Positions 30,064 to 39,270 are shown, counted from the first letter of the stretch. The stretch is DNA of 64,000 nt from Portibacter marinus (GCF_021533195.1 NZ_JAJNKB010000002.1:496001-560000), one strand, 5' to 3'. The notes: generated by a model from the sequence alone, not told the origin. Program-made: numbers and translations.

Positions 30064-31653
30064 ATGAAGAAAGTTTGCAAAATAATTGTGGTGATCATTT
30101 CAGTGATACTGATATGGTGTTGCAAGTCAACAGGAGAGGATACAGATCCCCTGCTAAGCTCAAAACCCAACATTGTTTTTATCCTTGCAGATGACTTTGG
30201 TCTGTATGACTTAAGTTTCATGGGAAGTGATTTTTATGAAACGCCTAACATAGATAAAATTGCAAAGAATGCCGTAATCTTTGAGAATGGCTATTCGGCA
30301 AGCCGGGTTTGTAGTCCCTCAAGAGCGAGTATTATGACAGGCCAATTCACTGCAAGGCATCAGATCACTGATTGGATTGGTGCTCGAAGTGGAGAAGAAT
30401 GGAGAAAGGCGAATAGAAACGATATTTTGCTTCCCGCAGATTACAACCATGTACTTCCGGCTGACTTGATCACGATGCCAGAAGCATTGCAAGCAGCTGG
30501 TTACGAAACCTTTTTCACAGGGAAATGGCATATAGGAGATGTTGGCTCACACCCTGAAGATCACGGATTTCAGATCAACAAAGGTGGCTGGGAAGTAGGA
30601 AGTCCTAGAGGTGGATACTTTTCTCCATGGGAGAATCCGTCACTACCTAATGAAGAAGATGGGGAAAACCTCTCGATGAGATTAGCAAAAGAAACCGTCA
30701 AATTTATTCGTAAAGAAAGAGAAACTCCATTCCTGGCATACTTGTCTTTCTACGCTGTACACGGCCCTATTCAGACCACTGAAGAAAAATGGAGGAAATA
30801 TAGAGATAAGGCTGAAGCTAATGGTATTGCAGATCACGGATTTGAAATGGAGAGGGTACTTCCCATCCGAGTCACTCAGGATAACCCCGTTTATGCAGGA
30901 TTGGTGGAACAAATGGATGATGCGGTTGGACTTGTGCTTGATGAATTAGAATCGAGAGGATTGATGGATCAGACCATCATTGTTTTCACTTCTGATAATG
31001 GTGGTGTGGCTTCCGGAGATGCTTACTCGACCAGCAATCAACCGCTTCGTGGTGGCAAGGGTTATCAATGGGAAGGTGGAATCAGAGAACCTTTTTTCAT
31101 CCAAATTCCCGGAGTGGAACATCAAAATGTCGAATATCCTGCAAGTGGGATTGATTTTTATCCTACACTTCTTGACTATGCCGGAATAGATCTTCCTGAA
31201 GACCAAATCATTGACGGAGTCAGTCTGAAGCCTGTTATTGAAGGCAAATCACTTGGTGAGAGGCCATTATATTGGCATTACCCTCATTATGGAAACCAGG
31301 GCGGCGAGCCATCATCGATTATTCGTGAGGGGAAATGGAAGCTGATACACTATTATGAGAATGATCACATAGAATTATATGATCTGGAAGCTGATTTGTC
31401 TGAAGAAAATGATTTGTCGAAAAGCAATCCATCTAAAGCCAAAGCGTTAAAGAATCAATTATCTGAATGGCTTAAAGCAGTAAGTGCTAACATGCCTCGG
31501 AAGGACGAGCAACATGATCCAGCTTTGGCAAAGAAAATGTATCAGGAAAAAATCAATGTGCTGATGCCCAGGCTTGAAGCGCAACGTATTGAATTTTTGA
31601 GTAAGGATTTTGATCCACAGAACCATTGGTGGGGGAGTCAAACCAAAGATTAA
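30064..31653 (+). CDS. Sulfatase lipoprotein
   Basis: This 529-residue protein starts with a lipoprotein signal (ILIWCCKSTG, lipid-modified Cys at 19 or 20), placing it on a membrane surface. The sulfatase core has NIVFILADDFGLYDLS, CSPSR with Cys83 as the formylglycine precursor, MTGQFTARHQ, TGKWHIGD, FTSDNGG and GGIREPFF. It differs clearly from the neighbouring sulfatase (for example the long insert with LLPADYNHVLP), so the two probably cleave different sulfate positions. The downstream sugar porter gene begins within or just after its end. Confidence 0.94.
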   Translation: MKKVCKIIVVIISVILIWCCKSTGEDTDPLLSSKPNIVFILADDFGLYDLSFMGSDFYETPNIDKIAKNAVIFENGYSASRVCSPSRASIMTGQFTARHQITDWIGARSGEEWRKANRNDILLPADYNHVLPADLITMPEALQAAGYETFFTGKWHIGDVGSHPEDHGFQINKGGWEVGSPRGGYFSPWENPSLPNEEDGENLSMRLAKETVKFIRKERETPFLAYLSFYAVHGPIQTTEEKWRKYRDKAEANGIADHGFEMERVLPIRVTQDNPVYAGLVEQMDDAVGLVLDELESRGLMDQTIIVFTSDNGGVASGDAYSTSNQPLRGGKGYQWEGGIREPFFIQIPGVEHQNVEYPASGIDFYPTLLDYAGIDLPEDQIIDGVSLKPVIEGKSLGERPLYWHYPHYGNQGGEPSSIIREGKWKLIHYYENDHIELYDLEADLSEENDLSKSNPSKAKALKNQLSEWLKAVSANMPRKDEQHDPALAKKMYQEKINVLMPRLEAQRIEFLSKDFDPQNHWWGSQTKD

Positions 31654-31658
31654 ATACA

Positions 31659-33053
31659 TTGAATCAGTATAGGTTTAACAATCTTTATGTATTATTTTTA
31701 GCCTCTGTTTCAGCTCTTGGAGGCTTTTTATTCGGCTATGATTGGGTGATCATTGGAGGTGCTAAGCCGTTTTATGAATTGTATTTTGGAATCGAAAGTC
31801 AGGCAGCACTTCAAGGCTGGGCTATCAGTAGCGCGCTCATTGGCTGTATCATAGGTGCCATGGTTTCAGGCTTTGTCGCAGATCGAATAGGACGAAAGAT
31901 ACCCTTGATCATAGCTGCAATGCTTTTCATCATTTCTGCATATGGAACGGGAGCTTGTGACCACTTTAATCCATTTATTGTTTTCAGAATCCTTGGCGGA
32001 GTAGCTATCGGACTGGCGTCAACTTTGTCTCCACTTTATATAGCAGAGGTGGCTCCGTCCAAACAAAGAGGTAGATATGTATCCATTAACCAACTGACCA
32101 TTGTAGTTGGTATTTTAGCTGCACAAATCGTTAACTATTTGATTGCTGAACCTATGGGTGAGATTGGAGTAGAAGAAATGAGAACCTCCTGGAACGGAAC
32201 GATGGGATGGCGATGGATGTTTTGGGCAGAAATGATTCCGGCCTTTATATTTTTCGTACTTATGTTTGTGGTTCCAAAGAGTCCAAGATTTCTAGCAACT
32301 CAAAGGAAGGACGAGAGAGCTTTTGAGATATTGGCAAAAATAGGAGGTCAGGCACATGCTGAAAGAGAACTGAAAGCCATTAAAGATACAGTGGCAAAAA
32401 ACGTTGGTCGTAAAGTAAGCATATCACATCTGTTACAACCCAGAATCTTGCCAATACTCATTATCGGAATTGTCCTCGCTGTTTTTCAGCAATGGTGCGG
32501 CGTCAATATCATATTTAATTATGCTCAGGAAATTTTTACAGCAGCGGGGTATAGTGTGGGAGACATTTTATTTAATATCGTCATTACAGGTAGCGTCAAT
32601 CTCGTTTTTACATTTGTTGCCATGAGGTTTGTCGATTCCTGGGGACGCAGAAAATTGATGATTTTTGGGGCGTCAGGCCTAAGCATAGTCTATTTCTTGA
32701 TGGGTGGTGCCTATTACTTCCAGTTTCAAGGATTGCCTGTTCTTATTCTGGTCATTGTGGCAATAGGAATTTACTCCATGTCCCTGGCTCCCATTACCTG
32801 GGTAGTACTGTCTGAAATATTCCCCAATAGAATCAGAGGTTTAGCCATGTCCATTGCTACGCTAATGCTATGGATTGCATCTTTTATTTTGACTTTCACT
32901 TTTCCGCTACTCAATAAGTCACTTGGAGCATATGGCACCTTTTGGGTTTATGGTTTAATTTGTCTTATTGGTTTTATCTTTATAAAAGCAAAGCTTCCAG
33001 AAACTAAAGGCAAGAGTCTTGAAGAAATAGAAACGGAATTTGAAAACATATGA
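31659..33053 (+). CDS. MFS sugar porter
   Basis: This protein of about 464 residues has twelve predicted membrane spans and the sugar-porter motifs ADRIGRK, the PKSPRFL variant of PESPR, DSWGRRK, and the C-terminal PETKGKSLEEIE. It imports a monosaccharide with protons. No ATG exists before the first span. I prefer the TTG at 31659, six bases after the sulfatase stop, giving MNQYRFNNLYVLFLA; TTG 31626 and GTG 31629 are alternatives that would overlap the sulfatase. Its stop overlaps the SGNH gene by 4 bases (ATGA), indicating one operon. Confidence 0.9.
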   Translation: MNQYRFNNLYVLFLASVSALGGFLFGYDWVIIGGAKPFYELYFGIESQAALQGWAISSALIGCIIGAMVSGFVADRIGRKIPLIIAAMLFIISAYGTGACDHFNPFIVFRILGGVAIGLASTLSPLYIAEVAPSKQRGRYVSINQLTIVVGILAAQIVNYLIAEPMGEIGVEEMRTSWNGTMGWRWMFWAEMIPAFIFFVLMFVVPKSPRFLATQRKDERAFEILAKIGGQAHAERELKAIKDTVAKNVGRKVSISHLLQPRILPILIIGIVLAVFQQWCGVNIIFNYAQEIFTAAGYSVGDILFNIVITGSVNLVFTFVAMRFVDSWGRRKLMIFGASGLSIVYFLMGGAYYFQFQGLPVLILVIVAIGIYSMSLAPITWVVLSEIFPNRIRGLAMSIATLMLWIASFILTFTFPLLNKSLGAYGTFWVYGLICLIGFIFIKAKLPETKGKSLEEIETEFENI

Positions 33054-33775
33054 AAATGATAAGCAATAGAATATTGATCAGTTTTATAGTCCTTGCTTTC
33101 TTGTGTAGTGGTTTTTATGTCAATGGTCAGGCTGAAAGGAACGATTACTTGGATTCCATAAGAGCTCAGTTACAAGTCCATTGGCCTAAAAACAGGACCA
33201 TCAAACTGGTCTTTCATGGTCATTCCGTCCCTGCTGGATATTTCAAAAGTGGAAATGTGAAATCATTGGACTCCTATCCCTACTTAAGTCTGAAGAAACT
33301 CAATGAAATTTACCCATATGCTGTCATTAGCCCAATGGTTACCGCTATTGGTGGTGAACAATCTGAGCAGGGAGCTGAACGGTTTCAAAGAGATGTTCTG
33401 AAAATGCATCCTGACGTCATCTTCATTGATTATAGCTTAAATGATAGAAGTATTGGCCTGGAAAGTGCTGAGAAGTCCTGGAAGTTCATGATAGAAAGTG
33501 CATTGGCCAATGATATAAAGGTGATTTTGCTTACTCCGACGCCGGATCTAAGAGAAGATATCAGTGACCCAGAAACTCCATTGGCGAAACACGCCCGGCA
33601 AGTGAGGAATCTTGCTGAGCAATACCAAATCGGCATAGTGGACAGTTACGCGATTTTTCAACAACTCTCTGAGAAGGAGAATCTAAGCAACTACATGTCT
33701 CAAAACAACCATCTTAATGGCCTTGGCCATGATTTGGTGGCCAACAACATCATTAAGTATTTTCTAGAAGAGTGA
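33050..33775 (+). CDS. SGNH/GDSL-type hydrolase, secreted
   Basis: This 241-residue protein has an N-terminal signal segment (about 1-26, ending VNGQA). The SGNH fold is recognised by the block I nucleophile region FHGHSVPAGY (GHS in place of GDS), the block III segment FIDYSLNDRS, and the C-terminal NNHLNGLGHDLVA with the catalytic-type His. The usual Asp three residues before that His is absent (QNNH), which seems characteristic of this subfamily. It may be a carbohydrate esterase acting on the substrate of the adjacent sulfatases and transporter. It is translationally coupled to the sugar porter. Confidence 0.82.
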   Translation: MKMISNRILISFIVLAFLCSGFYVNGQAERNDYLDSIRAQLQVHWPKNRTIKLVFHGHSVPAGYFKSGNVKSLDSYPYLSLKKLNEIYPYAVISPMVTAIGGEQSEQGAERFQRDVLKMHPDVIFIDYSLNDRSIGLESAEKSWKFMIESALANDIKVILLTPTPDLREDISDPETPLAKHARQVRNLAEQYQIGIVDSYAIFQQLSEKENLSNYMSQNNHLNGLGHDLVANNIIKYFLEE

Positions 33776-33782
33776 TAAAGCG

Positions 33783-33845
33783 ATTGCAAGTAGCTTATTT
33801 TGCCAACTTTGGTACCAAATTTAAGATGGAGGCATGGCTTGCAAT
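33783..33845. other. Nested inverted repeats at a convergent gene end
   Basis: ATTGCAAG (33783-33790) and CTTGCAAT (33838-33845) are perfect inverted copies that enclose a perfect 12-base palindrome TTTGGTACCAAA (33808-33819). It lies between the convergent SGNH and era genes and may act as a structured 3' end, although no T-run follows. Confidence 0.35.
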
Positions 33846-33849
33846 TAAA

Positions 33850-34752
33850 TTAGCTATAGCCAAAGTGTTTTAACTGCCTTTCATCATCACGCCAGTCCTT
33901 TTTGACTTTTACGAAGAGTTCCAGATGCACTTGCTTTTCCAGAAATTTCTCAATTGATTTTCTGGATTCCATTCCCAGTTTTTTGATCAATGCACCTCGA
34001 CGTCCGAGAATGATGGGTTTCTGACTCTCACGAGAAACAAATATTTCTGCTCTGATTCTCACGATTACACCACCATCGCTTTTCTTTCCATCTTTAAATT
34101 CAGTGACGACGACTTCCGTTGAGTAGGGAATTTCCTGTTTATAAATCTCCAGAATTTTCTCTCTGATGATCTCACTAACGAAAAACCTTTCAGATTTGTC
34201 TGACAATTGATCTTTTGGAAAATAGGCCGGACCTTCCGGTAAACGTTTTCGGAGTTCTTGAAATAGAAGGTCTACATTTTTCTTTTCTAAGGCTGAAATC
34301 ACGAAAAACTCATCGAACGGTACAAGCTCAGACCATTTTTGAATACGTAGTTCTACCTCATCCTCAGAATGCAAATCGATTTTATTTACTATTAAAAACT
34401 TGGGCACTTCCACTGCCTTAAGAAAACTGACAATCGACTCCTCTGCATCATTTTTTTCCGAAGGAGTAGTAACATACATCATAATATCCGCATCCTCTCG
34501 CGTTGAAAAGGCGTAATTATTCATGATTTCCTGCATCTTGTAATTGGTATCATAGATGATGCCTGGAGTATCAGAGAAAACCATCTGGAAATCTTCTCCT
34601 GATAGAATTCCCATGATTCGATGACGGGTGGTCTGCGGCTTATGTGTGATGATGGACATCCTTTCTCCTACAAGCGCATTCATTAATGTAGATTTACCCA
34701 CATTGGGTTTTCCGATAATATTGATGAATCCTGAATGGTGTGTTTCGGACAT
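33850..34752 (-). CDS. era: GTPase Era
   Basis: This protein of about 300 residues has the G domain (GKPNVGKSTLMN, DTPGI, NKIDL) and a C-terminal KH domain (about 225-300; ILGRRGALIKKLGMESRKSIEKFLEKQVHL). Era binds the 3' end of 16S rRNA in 30S assembly. The ATG at 34752 (MSETHHSGFIN) is chosen over one 33 bases upstream because it gives the usual length and avoids overlap with the upstream gene, leaving a 10-base gap. Confidence 0.95.
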   Translation of the reverse strand: MSETHHSGFINIIGKPNVGKSTLMNALVGERMSIITHKPQTTRHRIMGILSGEDFQMVFSDTPGIIYDTNYKMQEIMNNYAFSTREDADIMMYVTTPSEKNDAEESIVSFLKAVEVPKFLIVNKIDLHSEDEVELRIQKWSELVPFDEFFVISALEKKNVDLLFQELRKRLPEGPAYFPKDQLSDKSERFFVSEIIREKILEIYKQEIPYSTEVVVTEFKDGKKSDGGVIVRIRAEIFVSRESQKPIILGRRGALIKKLGMESRKSIEKFLEKQVHLELFVKVKKDWRDDERQLKHFGYS

Positions 34753-34762
34753 ACTTAAGATT

Positions 34763-35356
34763 CTAGTAGGATAGGCTTTTCGCACCTGCGTGCATAAGAC
34801 CTTCGATTAACATTTGCACTGTTTCCGGTTTTTTTCCTTGCCATTGAATATCGCTAAAAACTCCACCAAAGTTGACATAGTATTGTAATTCTGTAGCCTC
34901 CATTTCTCGTTCTACGTGATCTTGTGTGTTAAGCAAACATATCCAACCTTGATCTTCAGCGATGTCATCCAGCCATTCTTCGTAATAGCTATTGTCAGAA
35001 CCATGAAAATTTAACACATTATCACAGAATAATGTAAACTTCCTGATACCATTGGCATACAAATGATCCGCAATCTCACGCTTTATAAACATGATGTCAT
35101 TATTCAGACAGTCGTTCCATTCTCCTATCAACTCTATATGACAATACCCTCGTGCATAGTCCACGTACAATATCTTCATGTAAATGGTAGCAGATCCAAA
35201 TTCATCCCACTGTGGATGAATAAAGTAATTGTAGATTTTATTGGAAAAGGTGAACTCACTGTACTCTCTTCCATAAAACGGGGAGTTTTCATCTTCAGAA
35301 GCGATGTACTGGTCCCTCCATTTGTAGTATGGCTCTATATCATGCATAATCTCCAA
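34763..35356 (-). CDS. Conserved-looking hypothetical protein upstream of era
   Basis: This 197-residue soluble protein has no signal peptide and is rich in aromatic and acidic residues (many Tyr, Trp and Asp/Glu; for example FSNKIYNYFIHPQWDEFGSATIYMK, DDIAEDQGWICLL). It shows an alternating beta/alpha pattern. I do not recognise the family. A start at MHDIEPYY, three codons in, is equally possible. It is 10 bases upstream of era, so it is probably co-transcribed with it, and diverges from the NadR-like gene across 76 bases that contain the palindrome GTAATTC-n4-GAATTAC. Confidence 0.7.
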   Translation of the reverse strand: MEIMHDIEPYYKWRDQYIASEDENSPFYGREYSEFTFSNKIYNYFIHPQWDEFGSATIYMKILYVDYARGYCHIELIGEWNDCLNNDIMFIKREIADHLYANGIRKFTLFCDNVLNFHGSDNSYYEEWLDDIAEDQGWICLLNTQDHVEREMEATELQYYVNFGGVFSDIQWQGKKPETVQMLIEGLMHAGAKSLSY

Positions 35357-35432
35357 TGTAAAAGTAATTCAATGGAATTACAAACATAGTTAATATCTAA
35401 TTTATTATATTGACGCAGCAATTCGAAACCAA

Positions 35433-35939
35433 TTGAAAAAAATCATCATTACAGGTCCTGAGTCATCGGGAAAAACGACCTTAGCTAAAGATCTGGCAAG
35501 GCATTATCAGGTGGACTTTGTTAAAGAGTATGCGAGAAAATATCTCAAAGAAAAATGGACAAATTATGATTTTGAAGATGTTATCAATATTGCTGAGGGG
35601 CAAAATAAAAGGGAAAGAAAAGCCACAAAAAATGCAGAAAAGCTTGTCATCTGTGACACAGATCTATTGACCATAAAAATTTGGCTGGAATATAAATATG
35701 GAAGATCTGATGAATGGGTAGACTCTATTATTTCAACCTACAGAAATAGAATTTATCTCTTGTGTACCCCGGATATGGAATGGACTGAAGATGATCTCCG
35801 AGAAAACCCAGGAGATCGGGACGAAATCTTTGAGATTTATAAAGAAAACCTCGAATACTACAATTTAGAGTACCACATTTTAGAAGGCCCTAAAAAATTA
35901 AGGTTGCGTGAAGCGATTTCTATTATAGAAAGCAGCTAA
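35433..35939 (+). CDS. NadR-type AAA ATPase (nicotinamide riboside kinase-like)
   Basis: This 168-residue protein has a P-loop near the start (ITGPESSGKTTL) and the following KEYARKYL, VICDTDLLTIKIW (Walker-B-like) and LLCTPDMEWTEDDLRENPGDR segments of the NadR C-terminal/AAA_28 family. Full NadR also has an adenylyltransferase domain; here only the kinase-like domain exists. It is likely a ribosylnicotinamide kinase or related small-molecule kinase, but this is family inference. The start is a TTG at 35433. It lies just before the thiamin-regulated receptor. Confidence 0.8.
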   Translation: MKKIIITGPESSGKTTLAKDLARHYQVDFVKEYARKYLKEKWTNYDFEDVINIAEGQNKRERKATKNAEKLVICDTDLLTIKIWLEYKYGRSDEWVDSIISTYRNRIYLLCTPDMEWTEDDLRENPGDRDEIFEIYKENLEYYNLEYHILEGPKKLRLREAISIIESS

Positions 35940-35966
35940 TGTATTTCCTTATCGTTTATATTTTGT

Positions 35967-35974
35967 TAATTTTG
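35967..35974 (+). promoter_or_regulatory. Probable promoter of the riboswitch-controlled receptor
   Basis: TAATTTTG is an exact TAnnTTTG element about 36 bases before the riboswitch, so transcription from here would include the whole aptamer. Confidence 0.45.
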
Positions 35975-36010
35975 CGACAATTTTAGAAACCCGGAATAAT
36001 TTCCGGAAAT

Positions 36011-36084
36011 ACATTTGGGGTGCCCGTCCTGGCTGAGATTATACCCACGGAACCTGACCAGGTAATGCTGGTAAGGGAAATGCA
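36011..36084 (+). promoter_or_regulatory. TPP (thiamin pyrophosphate) riboswitch
   Basis: The conserved TPP aptamer elements appear in order: GGGGTGCCC, then GGCTGAGATTATACCC, then GGAACCTGACCAGGTAATGC and TGGTAAGGGAAATGCA. CTGAGA and the ACCTGA/GGTAATGC core are the diagnostic parts. It sits about 40 bases before the ATG of a TonB-dependent receptor. A hairpin GCAAG-AG-CTTGC follows directly and may be part of the expression platform, perhaps by masking translation start, as no T-run terminator is seen. Confidence 0.95.
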
Positions 36085-36122
36085 AGAGCTTGCTCAGGAT
36101 ACCCTTTTATAAGTATAGTAGA

Positions 36123-38591
36123 ATGAATAGATTAATCGTTTTTATTTTATCGATGATCGTGGCTACGGCAGGTCAAAGTCAATTTTCTATATCCGGAAAT
36201 GTAAGCAATGAGGATGGGGAACACCTGGTTTCAGCTGCAGTCTTTCTGGAAGGTACAGAATATGGAACACTGACCAATGCCAAAGGAGATTATATGCTTG
36301 AAAATATTCCCGAAGATGAATATATACTAAAAGTGACCTATTTGGGATATGAACCTCAATCCGAATTGATAGAAGTCATTGCAGATACAGAAATTTCTTT
36401 TGTGCTGGGTGGATCTATTTTCGGATTAGATGAGATTGAGATCAATGGAACATTCGTACAAAAGAACATGCCATTTACCTATAAGAATGTCAGCCAAGAC
36501 AACGTGGAAAGGTTAAATATGGGCCAGGATGTGCCATATTTACTAAAGTATACACCATCTATGGTCGTCACTTCAGATGCAGGTGCAGGTGTAGGATACA
36601 CGGGTATGCGTATCAGAGGGTCAGATCCGTCACGGATTAATGTAACCATTAATGGCGTGCCATTAAATGATTCGGAATCCCAATTGGTTTTTTGGGTTGA
36701 TTTGCCGGATTTCGCTTCATCCACAGAAGACATTCAAATTCAAAGAGGAGTAGGGCCATCCACGAATGGAACATCAGCATTCGGAGCCTCGATAAATATG
36801 AATACCAATAAGATTAGATTGACCCCCTATTTAAACCTGGCCACTTCCTATGGTTCCTTTAATACAGGCAAGCTGTCAGTAATGGCTGGCACTGGATTGT
36901 TGAATAATAAATTTGGGTTTGACATAAGGTATTCAAGGATTCAGTCTGACGGTTATGTTGATCGTGCTTCTTCTAATCTCAGTTCTTTTGCAGGTACTTT
37001 TAATTATGTTACGGAATCATCCTCTTTAAATTTCAACATTTTCACTGGTTCTGAAGTGACTTATCAGGCATGGAACGGACTTCCTGTTCAATTTCTTGAG
37101 ACCAATCGAACTTTCAATTCTGCCGGAACTGAAAAACCGGGAGAACCTTACAAAGATGAAATAGATGATTATAATCAAAATCACCTGCAACTCCATTACA
37201 ATAAAGCGCTGAGCGATAACCTTAATGTCAATCTGACCGGCCATTATACCAGGGGATTGGGTTTTTTCGAAAACTACAAAGCAAATGAAGATCCTGCTGA
37301 TTTTCAATTACCAGGCTCCATTACTGAACCACAAGATCTGGTTATTCGCAGATGGCTGGACAACCATTTCTACGGTGCTATATTCGAGGGAAATTATGAG
37401 GATCTATCCGAGAATCATAATGTCATTTTAGGGGCTTCTGCGAATCAATACCTGGGAGGGCATTTTGGGAAAGTTCGTTGGTATGAAGCACAGGATGTTC
37501 CAGTCGAACATCTGGATACTGCCTTGGTGAAAGATGCCATTGAATATTATAATAATGATGGTAACAAGATCGATTTCAATACCTATGCAAAGTGGTCATT
37601 TCGATTTCTGAATCGTTTCATAAGCTACATTGACCTTCAATACCGTATGGTAAATTACAAGTTTCAGGGATTTAATGAAAATGGTGATTTGGTAGACCAG
37701 ACGGATAATCTCCAATTCTTCAATCCTAAATTCGGACTTTCATACTTACTCAATAATGACTCGAAAATCTATGTCTCCTACGGAATTGCTAATCGCGAGC
37801 CTAATAGAAATGATTATACAGAGAGTTCGGTCAAGACAAGACCAATGCATGAAACCCTTTACGACCTGGAATTGGGATACACCTTACAATCGGATATCTT
37901 TAGTGCCGGAGTGAACCTGTATAATATGCAATATGATAACCAGCTTGTTCTGACGGGTCAAATCAATGATGTGGGTGAATACACGAGAACAAATGTGAAG
38001 AATAGCTACCGTAGAGGGGTAGAGTTTGATGGTGGAATTAATGGAATCTTAGGCTTTCACTTTCTCATGAATGCTACGCTTTCCGAAAACAGGATATTAA
38101 ACTTTACGGAGTTTATTGATAGCTGGGATACCGGAGAGCAAATTCAGAAGACCTATGATATAACAGATTTGGCTTTTTCTCCTTCAATCATTATAGCTAA
38201 TGATTTTGGATATGAATTTTTCCGAAATCAGCCCGAGCAGCGCCTGTCAGTCTCCTTACTTTCCAAGTATGTAGGCAAACAATATATTGATAATACTACT
38301 GCTGAGGCATCCAAACTTGATCCCTATTTTTACAATGATTTGTTGATTTCCTATTCCTATAAACGTGTGAAATTTGTAAAGGATATCACCTTTTATTTAA
38401 ACGTTTATAATCTCTTTAATCAGAAATACGTAAGTAATGCCTGGATTTACAGATTTAGTTCAGAATCTTATGACCCCACGGGAGACGATCCATATGCAAG
38501 GGCAGAAACTGATGAAGGAATTTACAACTTAACAGGTCTTTATCCTCAAGCGGGAAGACATTTTATGGCTGGATTGACTTTCAAGTTTTAG
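36123..38591 (+). CDS. TonB-dependent outer membrane receptor, probably for thiamin
   Basis: This protein of about 822 residues has a signal peptide (MNRLIVFILSMIVATAGQSQ) and a carboxypeptidase-regulatory-like domain (about 20-100; GNVSNEDGEHLVSAAVFLEG). A TonB plug follows (about 120-230; GYTGMRIRGSDPSRINVTINGVPLND, IQIQRGVGPSTNGTSAFG), then a 22-strand-type barrel ending GRHFMAGLTFKF. It is not of the SusC class, which is longer. The TPP riboswitch directly upstream implies uptake of thiamin or a precursor; such receptors have been predicted in Bacteroidota on the same basis. The ATG at 36123 is chosen over an upstream TTG because it starts the signal peptide. Confidence 0.9.
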   Translation: MNRLIVFILSMIVATAGQSQFSISGNVSNEDGEHLVSAAVFLEGTEYGTLTNAKGDYMLENIPEDEYILKVTYLGYEPQSELIEVIADTEISFVLGGSIFGLDEIEINGTFVQKNMPFTYKNVSQDNVERLNMGQDVPYLLKYTPSMVVTSDAGAGVGYTGMRIRGSDPSRINVTINGVPLNDSESQLVFWVDLPDFASSTEDIQIQRGVGPSTNGTSAFGASINMNTNKIRLTPYLNLATSYGSFNTGKLSVMAGTGLLNNKFGFDIRYSRIQSDGYVDRASSNLSSFAGTFNYVTESSSLNFNIFTGSEVTYQAWNGLPVQFLETNRTFNSAGTEKPGEPYKDEIDDYNQNHLQLHYNKALSDNLNVNLTGHYTRGLGFFENYKANEDPADFQLPGSITEPQDLVIRRWLDNHFYGAIFEGNYEDLSENHNVILGASANQYLGGHFGKVRWYEAQDVPVEHLDTALVKDAIEYYNNDGNKIDFNTYAKWSFRFLNRFISYIDLQYRMVNYKFQGFNENGDLVDQTDNLQFFNPKFGLSYLLNNDSKIYVSYGIANREPNRNDYTESSVKTRPMHETLYDLELGYTLQSDIFSAGVNLYNMQYDNQLVLTGQINDVGEYTRTNVKNSYRRGVEFDGGINGILGFHFLMNATLSENRILNFTEFIDSWDTGEQIQKTYDITDLAFSPSIIIANDFGYEFFRNQPEQRLSVSLLSKYVGKQYIDNTTAEASKLDPYFYNDLLISYSYKRVKFVKDITFYLNVYNLFNQKYVSNAWIYRFSSESYDPTGDDPYARAETDEGIYNLTGLYPQAGRHFMAGLTFKF

Positions 38592-38631
38592 CCTTTGCGC
38601 CATTGCCAGGAATTTTGAATAAAATAGCAAC

Positions 38632-39270
38632 TTAAAAATTATAGGTAATGCCAATTCGATAAACTATGGGAATGGTGCCTCTTACCTCACCAAGATTCTC
38701 TGTGACATCGTAAAGCAGCGTTGCTTCGTAGCCCCATGCAGTATAAGTAGGGGAGGAGTATCCACCACCGACCAGAAATACCGGGAAGTTGGTTCTTGGC
38801 TGAAGCGTACTGATATTGTCTAAGCTGGTAATATTGTATTCGAGATGTGCATAAAAAGCCCGGAAGAATTTCGCGCGACCAAATACTCCAGCAGCGAGAT
38901 CGAAGTAGTTTTCATTAGGACCATTGGGATTCCAAAGCAACAGATAACTGACATCCGTAATGACGCCAGCGGAAAAAATATTATTAAACCGATAGGCTGC
39001 CATTGGACCCAAACCTATTCTCATCCCTAAATTTGAAATTAAAGGGCTTCCTATATTGACTCCAAACCAAAATCTCTCTAATGCGACTGGAGTTCCTCTT
39101 TCTGTTCTGACTTCTATTTGCTCTGTTTGATCTCCGCGACGATCATCATCGTCATCACTTGTTCTTCTCTTTTTCTTTTTGCCATATTGAGCAGAAACAT
39201 CCACTGAACTCATTATGATGGCAAATAAGATCAATACTACAATTCCAATTGTCCTTTTCATTTCCTTCAA
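38632..39270 (-). CDS. Putative outer-membrane beta-barrel protein
   Basis: This 212-residue protein has a signal peptide (ending DVSAQ) followed by a highly charged linker (GKKKKRRTSDDDDDRRGD). Alternating beta-strands follow (FWFGVNIGSPLISNLGMRIGLGPMAAYRF, FDLAAGVFGRAKFF, AWGYEATLLYDV) with a terminal aromatic residue (YRIGITYNF), as in small outer-membrane barrels. The function is unknown. It converges with the thiamin receptor gene across 40 bases. Confidence 0.7.
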   Translation of the reverse strand: MKEMKRTIGIVVLILFAIIMSSVDVSAQYGKKKKRRTSDDDDDRRGDQTEQIEVRTERGTPVALERFWFGVNIGSPLISNLGMRIGLGPMAAYRFNNIFSAGVITDVSYLLLWNPNGPNENYFDLAAGVFGRAKFFRAFYAHLEYNITSLDNISTLQPRTNFPVFLVGGGYSSPTYTAWGYEATLLYDVTENLGEVRGTIPIVYRIGITYNF

